DNA of 5,800 nt from Oscillospiraceae bacterium (GTDB taxonomy: Bacteria; Bacillota; Clostridia; Clostridiales; Clostridiaceae): positions 1 through 5,800 of the forward strand of contig WQUF01000155.1 of NCBI GenBank assembly GCA_009785875.1. Direction: 5' to 3'. Both the position numbers and the translations under genes were made by a program. The notes beneath the pieces are model-generated. The model ran no database searches and had not been told where the DNA came from. It saw only the letters and a list, made by a program, of their open reading frames with translations. Below, one piece after another: positions 1-4,941 of the stretch (positions are counted from its first letter, which is position 1; each line of letters begins with the position of its first letter).

Positions 1-93
1 CAGGTAAGAGAAGTTATAAGCCAATTTGGTTATAAAAATACAGCAGAGATTAAACAGATCCACTTTGATGAAATTTATAACGCATTAGGTTAA
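1..93 (+). CDS. C-terminal end of an unidentified protein (5' end outside window)
   Basis: The frame is open from base 1 to a TAA at 91-93 and gives 30 residues, beginning QVREVISQFGYKN and ending IYNALG. The composition (helical, mixed charge) and the A+T-rich codons match the rest of the window, so it is probably a real gene end rather than chance. Short tails of the form 'FGYKNTAEIK...' occur at the C-termini of some phage recombination or ssDNA-annealing proteins, which would suit a gene just before a replication module. However, 30 residues are too few to name a family, and this is only a guess. It lies on the same strand as the following rha-like gene, 67 bases away, with a hairpin between them. 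Confidence 0.6.
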   Translation, partial: QVREVISQFGYKNTAEIKQIHFDEIYNALG

Positions 94-108
94 ATAGTAG
101 CATGTCAA

Positions 109-139
109 AAGCCAACAAGTTCAATGAGCTAGTTGGCTT
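109..139. repeat. Hairpin between the first gene and the rha-like gene
   Basis: AAGCCAAC (109-116) is the exact reverse complement of GTTGGCTT (132-139). After an A/A mismatch, AGTT pairs with AGCT (one G-U pair), leaving a CAATG loop. Reading rightward no T run follows (an A-rich stretch does), so it is not a standard intrinsic terminator on the + strand. Reading leftward only four T follow. It could be a weak terminator, an mRNA processing or stability element, or a control element in the leader of the rha-like gene, whose start lies 21 bases on. Confidence 0.5.
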
Positions 140-160
140 AAGTTATAAGAAAATAAAAAA

Positions 161-730
161 ATGATCCCTTCTGAAATGTCGGAAAATGATTTAATCATAG
201 ATGACAAGGAGGAAAATAAAGAAGAAATTAAAGAAGAGATCAAAGAAGAGATCAAAGAGGATGAACCCACAGAGAATATATTAATAAAAGATTTAACTAT
301 AATTAATCAAAATGGGCAATTAGTCGCTAATAGTATAGAAGTTGCGGAAATGATAGGGAAAAGGCATGACAATTTAATGAGGGATATTGATTATTATGTA
401 TCAATATTAGATAACTCCAATACAGATTTAGAAGACAATACAAATTTGGTGAGTCCAAATTTGGACTCACCAAATTTGTTAAATGAAGATTTACCAAGTA
501 GAAAATTTTTTATACCTGATGCTTATATTGACTCACAAAATAAAATACAAAGATGTTATTTAATTTTAAAATTAGGCTGTGATATGGTTGCTAATAAAAT
601 GACTGGTAAAAAGGGAGTTCTATTCACTGCAATGTATGTATCAAAGTTTGATGAAATGGAAAAAGCTTTAAAATCCAATATTCAAGCAATAGGCACACCA
701 TTAAATAAAAACCTGCTAGGAGCAAATTAA
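161..730 (+). CDS. Rha-family phage regulatory protein
   Basis: 189 residues. From about residue 44 to 167 the protein follows the pRha pattern: a first part with VANSIEVAEMIGKRHDNLMRDI (DNA-binding-like, 55-76), a variable middle, then YIDSQNKIQRCYLILKLGC and DMVANKMTGKKGVLFTAMYVSKFDEMEK. The 'GC-MVANKMTG-KG-LFTA-YV-KF-EME' run is very characteristic. Rha proteins are early phage proteins; in phi80 and P22 rha affects growth in hosts lacking IHF, and the molecular function is poorly known. The N-terminus (1-38) is acidic and lysine/glutamate-rich with EEIK repeats, probably a disordered linker. The middle (residues 94-106) is encoded by a perfect 40-bp palindrome and reads as NLVSP/NLDSP/NL. 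The start is uncertain: an in-frame stop lies at 146-148, so ATG 161 is the first possible start, with ATG 176 next, and neither has a convincing ribosome binding site. Family assignment is confident; the exact start is not. Confidence 0.88.
   Translation: MIPSEMSENDLIIDDKEENKEEIKEEIKEEIKEDEPTENILIKDLTIINQNGQLVANSIEVAEMIGKRHDNLMRDIDYYVSILDNSNTDLEDNTNLVSPNLDSPNLLNEDLPSRKFFIPDAYIDSQNKIQRCYLILKLGCDMVANKMTGKKGVLFTAMYVSKFDEMEKALKSNIQAIGTPLNKNLLGAN
209..256 (+). repeat. 12-bp tandem repeat in the 5' part of the rha-like gene
   Basis: Three adjacent 12-bp units, gaagaaattaaa (221-232) and gaagagatcaaa twice (233-244, 245-256), are preceded by a degenerate unit (209-220). They code for EENK-EEIK-EEIK-EEIK. 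Being a multiple of three, gain or loss of units would keep the frame. The resulting charged segment is most simply a flexible linker. The SD-like AAGGAGG at 206-212 is part of these Lys-Glu codons and has no normal start codon at a proper distance. Confidence 0.7.
440..479. repeat. Perfect 40-bp palindrome inside the rha-like gene
   Basis: The 40 bases equal their own reverse complement with no mismatch and no spacer; symmetry stops at 439/480. The element also has a 15-bp internal period: the octamer CAAATTTG (itself palindromic) occurs at 441-448, 456-463 and 471-478. Between the octamers lie GGTGAGTC-type and GACTCACC-type arms in opposite orientation. Since 15 bp is five codons, the protein shows NLVSP, NLDSP, NL. 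In RNA this would be a near-perfect hairpin of about 18 bp. Its position, in the variable part of the Rha domain between two conserved halves, suggests a tolerated insertion or an expansion by template switching. Confidence 0.9.
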
Positions 731-844
731 CGACCTGAGCAAGCAACCGACTAAAAATTTATTATTCCTTTAAAGGCTAAAAATAAGCTTAAGCATTACA
801 GTTAAACAGGTTAGAAACATCTATTTAAGCGGACTTGATAGACA

Positions 845-873
845 TTTACATAATACTGGAGTAAAATTATATT
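845..873 (+). promoter_or_regulatory. Candidate sigma-70/sigma-A promoter for the primase gene
   Basis: TTTACA (845-850) matches the -35 consensus TTGACA at five of six positions, and TATATT (868-873) matches the -10 consensus TATAAT at five of six; the spacer is exactly 17 bp. Transcription would start near 880, giving a leader of about 220 nt before the TTG start at 1102. In such A+T-rich DNA a match of this quality can arise by chance, so this is moderate evidence only. Confidence 0.4.
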
Positions 874-917
874 AATATATGTAAGAGGGTAACGTGGAAT
901 GAAAATAAGTTTATGAA

Positions 918-1097
918 ATGGGAAATGAGAACTTAACTTATTATTATTCCTCGGCAAAAAAATTAAATGCCGATGGAGAACGACCAACGGCACGGAACAA
1001 AGTAGCGCAAAACACGCAGGGATTTTTATATTACCTGTATTGTAACACAATGTGCCATAAGTTTCAATGCCAAAATAAAATTTTAGGCAGGTGGTAA
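918..1097 (+). CDS. Doubtful 59-residue frame ending at the primase ribosome binding site
   Basis: An ATG at 918 opens 59 codons to a TAA at 1095-1097, with the first residues MGNENLTYYYSSAKKLN and the last KILGRW. The stop lies four bases before the TTG of the primase gene, and its final codons (AGG TGG) are that gene's ribosome binding site, a layout that would allow translational coupling. Against it: no ribosome binding site precedes ATG 918, codons such as CGA, CGG, ACG and GCG are unlike the neighbours, the frame crosses all the hairpins of this interval, and I recognise no homologous family. It is more likely an accidental opening over a structured RNA. Confidence 0.2.
   Translation: MGNENLTYYYSSAKKLNADGERPTARNKVAQNTQGFLYYLYCNTMCHKFQCQNKILGRW
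951..992 (+). promoter_or_regulatory. Two mutually exclusive hairpins in the primase leader
   Basis: TCGGCA (951-956) pairs with TGCCGA (968-973), extendable by CC/GG (949-950 with 975-976) across a bulged T. The same TGCCG (968-972) can instead pair with CGGCA (988-992), and after an A/A mismatch TGG pairs with CCA, around the loop AGAACGA. The two structures share the central strand and cannot form together, as in attenuator/antiterminator switches. There is no T run after either one, so if it is a switch it is not a simple intrinsic terminator. Observed pairing is direct; a regulatory role is inference. Confidence 0.35.
1068..1094 (+). promoter_or_regulatory. Primase ribosome binding site, abutted by a hairpin
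   Basis: AGGTGG (1089-1094) is a good Shine-Dalgarno sequence seven bases before TTG 1102 and fixes that start. The hairpin TGCC-AAAAT / ATTTT-A-GGCA (1068-1076 with 1080-1089, loop AAA, one bulged A) ends on the first base of this site, so folding could limit access to it. Together with a TTG start codon this suggests deliberately low or controlled initiation. Confidence 0.5.
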
Positions 1098-1101
1098 AAA
1101 A

Positions 1102-4059
1102 TTGACAAATGAATTAACAAACAACTTGAATGAAATTAAGAGTTATTTTAATTTATTAGACAAGTTTCAAAATGCTAAACCTATAGGTAATGGAGTATAT
1201 AGAGTCAATCCATGTCCTTTATGTGGATCTAAATCTAAAGACAGTGGACATTTTACTATATATGCACCAGGAGCAGGACAAAGCAAGGAAAATTGGTGGA
1301 CTTATTCCTCATTTAATGGATGTTGTAAAGGTGGATCTATAATTGATTATTATAAAGAATTTAGAGGGATGACCCAAGAAGAAGCGACTAAAAAAGTAAT
1401 AGATGAATATAACAATCATACAAATAACGTCCAAGCTTCAAAAAAAATAACGACAGCTAAGCCAATAGTAGAACCCCCAGACTTAACTTTACTTGTAGAA
1501 CAATATCATAAAAATCTATTTGAATATACGATAACAGATAAAGATATAATACACCCATTGGAATATCTAAAATCTAAGAGAGGACTTACTGAAGAGACAA
1601 TCAAATTAAATAAAATTGGGTTTTGTGGTGGAGGGTATAACGAATTTATAAAAGACTTCCCACAATTTAAAATAAAAGAAGCTGATACTATATATTATAA
1701 ATTACTTTTTCCAGTGCTTGAAGCTGATGGAACATGTAAATATATTATATTCAGGCATAGTCCTAATGTAGATCAAGGAAACCGCCCAAAATATAGAAAT
1801 ATGAAAGGGTTATCAACTAGGATATGGAATGATAAATATTTAGTTGAAGATCCACCAGCTGACACTATTTTTATTTGTGAAGGTATAATAAACGCCTTAT
1901 CGATTGAACAACTAGGATATAAGTCAATAGCAACTACTTCAACAAATAATCTTAACAAGTTGCTCGATATTATCAAAATAAATATTGAGAACCTCAAAAA
2001 TGTTAAGTTTATTATTACTTTTGATAATGACGAAAATGAAGCAGGGCAAAAAGCTACAAAGAAATTAACAAAAGAATTTAATGTTATAGGGTTAAAATTT
2101 AATGTATTGAATCTAGATAATGGCATAAATGATATTAATGATCTGCTAGTATCAGATATAAATAAACTTAATGAATTATTAAAACAAACTATCGAAGCTA
2201 CCCCAAAAGTTATCAATATTGAACCAAAAGGTATAGAAAAAATTTCAACAAATAGGAAAATAATAAAACTAGGAACATTTGAAAATCGTGAAGAATGTTG
2301 CTATTATTGCAATTACTCAGATGGAACTATCAAGCAAATTAGTAATTTTATAATAGAACCTATTGAGATACTAACAAGTACACCAGAAGCAGAACGAGAA
2401 AAATTTGTTGAAATGGTATGTTACATAAAAATGTTTAATAAAAAAATAAAAACTATTTTAACGCTTGAGGCTTTCATCGATATTAAAATTTTCAAAAAAC
2501 AAATCGGTTTATTAGATGCAGTTTGTAATATTACAAATGGGGACTTGCCATCTATTCAACAAATAATAATAAAAAATTATGATATACCTAGAGTTAAAGC
2601 GTTAGAATATGCAGGCTTACATAACATAGATGGGGAATGGTTTTTTGTAACTGGTAATAAAGTTATAGATAAATATGGCAATGAAGTTAATAGCATGAGA
2701 TTATCAGAATTAAAAAAAACGATTGATTCAAATATATTAAATTATGATCCAATTACAGAAGAAGAATTAAAAATAATTTTACCACTGGTTTTTAAATACA
2801 ATAGACTAGAGATAACAACAACTATACTGCTTTATTCGATTGTATGTTTTATGAAGTACAAAATAAATAAACTTGATGATTTAGTATATAAAATACCAAT
2901 ATTAAATATAGTTGGAGAGGGTGGAAGCGGTAAAAGTGATACAATAGGTCAAATATTCAATAGCATAATTGGAGCTAAAAGCAGTAATACAATAAAAGCA
3001 TCAGGAGTTACAGAATTCACATTATTAAAAATGTTAGATTCAAACAGTTCAATACCGGTTACTATTCAGGAGATTAAAGAAAGTAATGTAGCATTAAACC
3101 AATGGAAAATATTATCATCTACATTACAAAATAATTATGATGGGTATGGATCAGCAAGAGGGAAACAAGATCAAACTATAAATTATTATAAGAATTTAGC
3201 CCCAATAGTTTTATTAGGCGAATCGGGTTTTATAGCGTCAGCAGCTCAAGAAAGACTTATTAAATTATATTTTTCAAAAATAAATTTAGATGATGAACAT
3301 ATAAAAGTATTTTATGAATTACTTGAACATAAAAACCTATTATCTAAATTAGGTAAAACATTATTACTAGGTATGATGAGCCAAAATGCCGAGAATCTTA
3401 TAAACATATTGAAAACACATGAATCTAGAAAATATTTAAAAGACCCACGAATAAATAGAAATCTATCATTTATGCTCACTGCATTAGGATTCTTCAAAGG
3501 TATATTAAGTCGATATGGTACTGATATCACATTAACAGGATATACTATTGATGAACTAAAGGAAGCCGTAAAAAATACATTCTATGAATTTAATATAGCA
3601 GAAAATGAGAAAAATAAAAGTACAATTGATTATATATTTGAATTCTTTGATTTTTTAATAGGAGAAGGAGCATTAAAAGATAAATATGACTTTGTTGTTA
3701 AAGATAATATGCTAAAATTTCAACTTAAAAATATAGAAAACAAGTTACCGAAATACAAAGAAGAATATAAAAAAAAAGGCTTAGAAATTCCTGAAGACTG
3801 GACTAAACAATTAAAATACATATCCTACTATATTACTAACGATGCTAAGGAAAGATTTATAGTTGATGAGTATACAAAAAAAACACAAGCTAAGCAATGT
3901 TACGCATTAGATTTAAATAAAATGAAGCATTTAGATATACAAAATTTAATTCCTAATATTACAAATAAAAATATAAATGGGAAATTCATTAATCTTGATG
4001 AAGTCGCTCAAGCAATGACTAATGATGAACAATTAAAAATTTTTGGAGACATTCAATAA
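1102..4059 (+). CDS. Phage primase-helicase (zinc finger, TOPRIM, P-loop ATPase)
   Basis: 985 residues, TTG start set by AGGTGG at 1089-1094; the next Met (residue 90) lies beyond the zinc finger, so a later start is unlikely. Order of domains: a zinc-binding primase finger (about 30-90; C38, C41, H50, C74, C75, then GGSIIDYY); a TOPRIM fold (about 200-360) with glutamate E260 in IFICEG and the acidic pair in FDNDENEAG (D308, D310), which bind metal in primases; a middle segment (385-530) of unknown type; and a P-loop ATPase (about 595-730) with Walker A GEGGSGKS (605-612), a Walker B-like strand IPVTIQEIKE (651-660) and a possible arginine finger R718 in AQERLI. The Walker B strand has Q-E rather than the usual D-E. 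The 820-985 tail is charged and may bind DNA. The protein would unwind origin DNA and prime replication of the phage or element. An ORF-free repeat region follows immediately. No frameshift seen. Confidence 0.88.
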   Translation: MTNELTNNLNEIKSYFNLLDKFQNAKPIGNGVYRVNPCPLCGSKSKDSGHFTIYAPGAGQSKENWWTYSSFNGCCKGGSIIDYYKEFRGMTQEEATKKVIDEYNNHTNNVQASKKITTAKPIVEPPDLTLLVEQYHKNLFEYTITDKDIIHPLEYLKSKRGLTEETIKLNKIGFCGGGYNEFIKDFPQFKIKEADTIYYKLLFPVLEADGTCKYIIFRHSPNVDQGNRPKYRNMKGLSTRIWNDKYLVEDPPADTIFICEGIINALSIEQLGYKSIATTSTNNLNKLLDIIKINIENLKNVKFIITFDNDENEAGQKATKKLTKEFNVIGLKFNVLNLDNGINDINDLLVSDINKLNELLKQTIEATPKVINIEPKGIEKISTNRKIIKLGTFENREECCYYCNYSDGTIKQISNFIIEPIEILTSTPEAEREKFVEMVCYIKMFNKKIKTILTLEAFIDIKIFKKQIGLLDAVCNITNGDLPSIQQIIIKNYDIPRVKALEYAGLHNIDGEWFFVTGNKVIDKYGNEVNSMRLSELKKTIDSNILNYDPITEEELKIILPLVFKYNRLEITTTILLYSIVCFMKYKINKLDDLVYKIPILNIVGEGGSGKSDTIGQIFNSIIGAKSSNTIKASGVTEFTLLKMLDSNSSIPVTIQEIKESNVALNQWKILSSTLQNNYDGYGSARGKQDQTINYYKNLAPIVLLGESGFIASAAQERLIKLYFSKINLDDEHIKVFYELLEHKNLLSKLGKTLLLGMMSQNAENLINILKTHESRKYLKDPRINRNLSFMLTALGFFKGILSRYGTDITLTGYTIDELKEAVKNTFYEFNIAENEKNKSTIDYIFEFFDFLIGEGALKDKYDFVVKDNMLKFQLKNIENKLPKYKEEYKKKGLEIPEDWTKQLKYISYYITNDAKERFIVDEYTKKTQAKQCYALDLNKMKHLDIQNLIPNITNKNINGKFINLDEVAQAMTNDEQLKIFGDIQ

Positions 4060-4115
4060 TTTAAAAGTGTAGTGGGAAATTAAAAAAAATGTAGTGAAAA
4101 ATTAAAGAAAGAGTA

Positions 4116-4166
4116 AAAACAGGCTTAAACTAGTAATACCAATGTTTTAAACCTGTTTTATTTTTT
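4116..4166 (+). terminator. Intrinsic terminator of the primase gene
   Basis: AAAACAGG (4116-4123) pairs exactly with CCTGTTTT (4152-4159); after a C/A mismatch TTAAA pairs with TTTAA. The loop is about CTAGTAATACCAATG. The stem is followed at once by TTTTATTTTTT, the usual U-rich tail. It lies 57 bases beyond the primase stop codon, within the first iterons, so it would also keep primase transcription from running through the candidate origin. Confidence 0.8.
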
Positions 4167-4245
4167 GTGGCAGTGCTAAGCGTAGTGAATGGAATACTAC
4201 ACTTTAATTAATTGATATACAATGATTACACGCTTTTTTTTTAAG

Positions 4246-4387
4246 TTGTAGTGGATTTTTTAAAATGATACACACAGTAACTATTTATGCATTAAATTAT
4301 TTTTCATATTTTAGAATTAATATTATTTCAAATAAAAAAAATTAAATAAATAAAGTTAATATCTATATAAAATTAAATCCACTACAA
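4246..4387. repeat. 13-bp inverted repeat enclosing a highly A+T-rich block
   Basis: TTGTAGTGGATTT (4246-4258) and AAATCCACTACAA (4375-4387) are exact reverse complements, each carrying one iteron core. The 116 bp between them contain almost only A and T with long A and T runs. This would be the best candidate for the DNA-unwinding element, with bound initiator on both sides. Confidence 0.75.
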
Positions 4388-4539
4388 TTATATAAATATG
4401 CCATATAAATATTGATATTACTATATTATATATGTAGTGTATTAAGTACTACATATATAATATAAATAGAGATAAATCAAGTATTATCAATAATTTTATG
4501 CGTAGTGTTAAAAATGTTAAAATCCACTACAATTATATA
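4375..4539 (+). repeat. 20-bp direct repeat AAATCCACTACAATTATATA (two copies)
   Basis: The exact 20-mer is found at 4375-4394 and 4520-4539, each containing an iteron in minus orientation. The identity continues beyond the iteron core into the flanking A+T bases, so the repeated unit is longer than the core, consistent with duplicated protein-binding units. Confidence 0.75.
4422..4464. repeat. Inverted repeat with 17-bp arms and 9-base loop in the origin region
   Basis: Bases 4422-4438 (ending ATGTAGT) and 4448-4464 (starting ACTACAT) are exact reverse complements around the loop GTATTAAGT. Each arm holds a GTAGT core, so two protein sites would sit head to head, or the DNA could extrude as a cruciform and serve as a nicking or assembly site. 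No T run follows in a way that would suggest a terminator. Confidence 0.8.
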
Positions 4540-4595
4540 TAAAATATAGATAATAGGTTATAAATCAAGTATTATCAATAATTTTATATGTAGTG
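4472..4595 (+). repeat. 36-bp direct repeats in the origin region
   Basis: 4472-4507 and 4560-4595 match at 34 of 36 positions, the first 28 being identical and starting ATAAATCAAGTATTATCAAT; each ends in an iteron core GTAGTG. The start-to-start distance is 88 bp. They contain TTATCAATA, which differs from the consensus DnaA box TTATCCACA at two positions. A third TTATCAATA lies at 4615-4623. Confidence 0.8.
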
Positions 4596-4611
4596 GGAAT
4601 ATGAAAAATGA

Positions 4612-4722
4612 ATGTTATCAATAGCTGTAATGGCATTATTTTTATTTGTAATCTCGTTACTGCTATCAAATAAACTATTATCTTACCTGATACCATTGAA
4701 GTATAAAAAGCTATTTAACTAA
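4612..4722 (+). CDS. Possible 36-residue single-span membrane peptide
   Basis: ATG 4612 opens 36 codons to TAA 4720-4722. Residues 2-19 (LSIAVMALFLFVISLLLS) are uniformly hydrophobic with no charge and would span a membrane; the tail is basic (KYKKLFN). Size and build resemble the hydrophobic peptides of Firmicute type I toxin-antitoxin pairs or other small phage membrane peptides, but the sequence matches none that I recognise. The ribosome binding site is weak: GTGGGA (4593-4598) lies 13 bases upstream. An overlapping 21-codon frame starts at 4608. It sits immediately beside the origin candidate, where a plasmid or phage stability gene would be plausible. Could equally be a chance frame in A+T-rich DNA, where Leu/Ile/Phe codons are favoured. 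Confidence 0.35.
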   Translation: MLSIAVMALFLFVISLLLSNKLLSYLIPLKYKKLFN

Positions 4723-4941
4723 GCCATTAGTCAATAAAAATAGTTCTTGGGACTTCAAAAAAACAGGCATTATTCTAAAAAGTTTATTAATCATATGTCT
4801 ATAAGTGTCAGTATTACGGCATTTCATGAAATAAAGTCCACTCAAACTATTGTAAATAAATGGTTTTAATGATACAATATAGACATAATATAGTATTATC
4901 ATAGTGTTTAGTGTGCTCTTAAGGGAGATGGAAAACAGAAA
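4723..4941. other. Intergenic leader between membrane peptide and HTH gene, with a long-range stem and a palindrome
   Basis: No gene supported. AATAGTT (4739-4745) pairs with AACTATT (4845-4851), and just inside TGG-G-ACTT (4748-4755) pairs with AAGT-CCA (4834-4840) with one bulged G, giving about 14 pairs closing a 113-base segment that could be a folded small RNA. The exact 12-bp palindrome ATTTCATGAAAT (4821-4832) lies just before the promoter at 4850. ATAATA/TATTAT around TAG (4885-4899) covers the expected transcription start and could be an operator. All are modest signals in A+T-rich DNA. Confidence 0.35.
4850..4878 (+). promoter_or_regulatory. Promoter for the HTH-nuclease operon
   Basis: TTGTAA (4850-4855) is a fair -35 box; after a 17-bp spacer comes TACAAT (4873-4878), five of six to consensus, preceded by TGA (4870-4872), the extended -10 TGn. 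Transcription would start near 4885 inside the small inverted repeat 4885-4899, about 57 bases before the HTH gene. This is the best promoter in the window. Confidence 0.6.

Larger units (their letters stand above)
731..1101. other. Gene-poor 371-bp interval with structured leader of the primase gene
   Basis: No gene with a good start and ribosome binding site is visible. The left part has stops in all frames and the symmetric CCTTTAAAGG (767-776), plus a GCTTAA/TTAAGC pair (787-792, 825-830). The right part is richer in G+C than its surroundings and holds a chain of hairpins: 904-911 with 935-942 (8 bp exact), 951-956 with 968-973 (TCGGCA/TGCCGA), and an alternative partner for the latter at 990-992 and just before. 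A further hairpin, 1068-1089, abuts the primase ribosome binding site. With a promoter at 845-873 this would make a leader of about 220 nt. It may be a cis-regulatory RNA or a small RNA; I recognise no known riboswitch, tRNA, or intron core. Confidence 0.45.
4060..4600. other. Putative replication origin: iteron-rich, A+T-rich region after the primase-helicase gene
   Basis: The core GTAGTG occurs at 4069, 4091, 4182, 4248, 4434, 4502 and 4590 on the + strand, and as CACTAC at 4380 and 4525: nine exact copies in about 530 bp, with none noticed elsewhere in the window. Two more (ACTAC at 4196 and 4448) differ at the last base. The extended form is about YGTAGTGRR. Oppositely oriented copies enclose an approximately 90% A+T block (4257-4374), which would suit duplex opening, and further direct and inverted repeats lie at 4375-4595. 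Iterons plus an A+T-rich unwinding segment next to a primase-helicase gene is the classical origin layout, seen in SaPI rep/ori and Sfi21-like phages. TTATCAATA at 4484, 4572 and 4615 is a weak match to a DnaA box. No gene is supported here. Origin function is inference. Confidence 0.65.

Noticed and set aside
109..139. Hairpin as a + strand intrinsic terminator
   Set aside because: No T run follows on the + strand; an A-rich stretch does.
811..1050. 79-codon frame on the minus strand
   Set aside because: TTG start without ribosome binding site, cysteine- and leucine-rich translation with no recognisable domain, and it covers the hairpins and the promoter candidate of the primase leader.
731..1101. 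Group I/II intron, tRNA, T-box or known riboswitch
   Set aside because: No conserved intron core, domain V, tRNA T-loop or T-box sequence found; AGGGTAACGTGG at 886-897 only loosely recalls a T-box.
1773..2216. 147-codon frame on the minus strand
   Set aside because: Lies wholly within the TOPRIM part of the primase gene; serine/phenylalanine-rich translation is the usual shadow of an A+T-rich gene.
3312..3530. 72-codon frame on the minus strand
   Set aside because: Entirely inside the primase-helicase gene, with no recognisable domain or start signal.
4265..4345. 26-codon + strand frame in the A+T-rich block
   Set aside because: No ribosome binding site at proper distance and composition fully explained by A+T richness; it lies in the likely unwinding element.
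4060..4600. CRISPR array
   Set aside because: Repeats are of unequal spacing and orientation, share only a short core, and lack uniform spacers.
4484..4623. Three TTATCAATA nonamers as DnaA boxes
   Set aside because: Each differs at two positions from TTATCCACA and two of the three belong to the 36-bp direct repeat, so they are not independent evidence.
4711..4902. 63-codon frame on the minus strand
   Set aside because: No ribosome binding site before its ATG (upstream sequence is AGAGCACACTAAACACT) and it overlaps the strong rightward promoter; translation has no known pattern.
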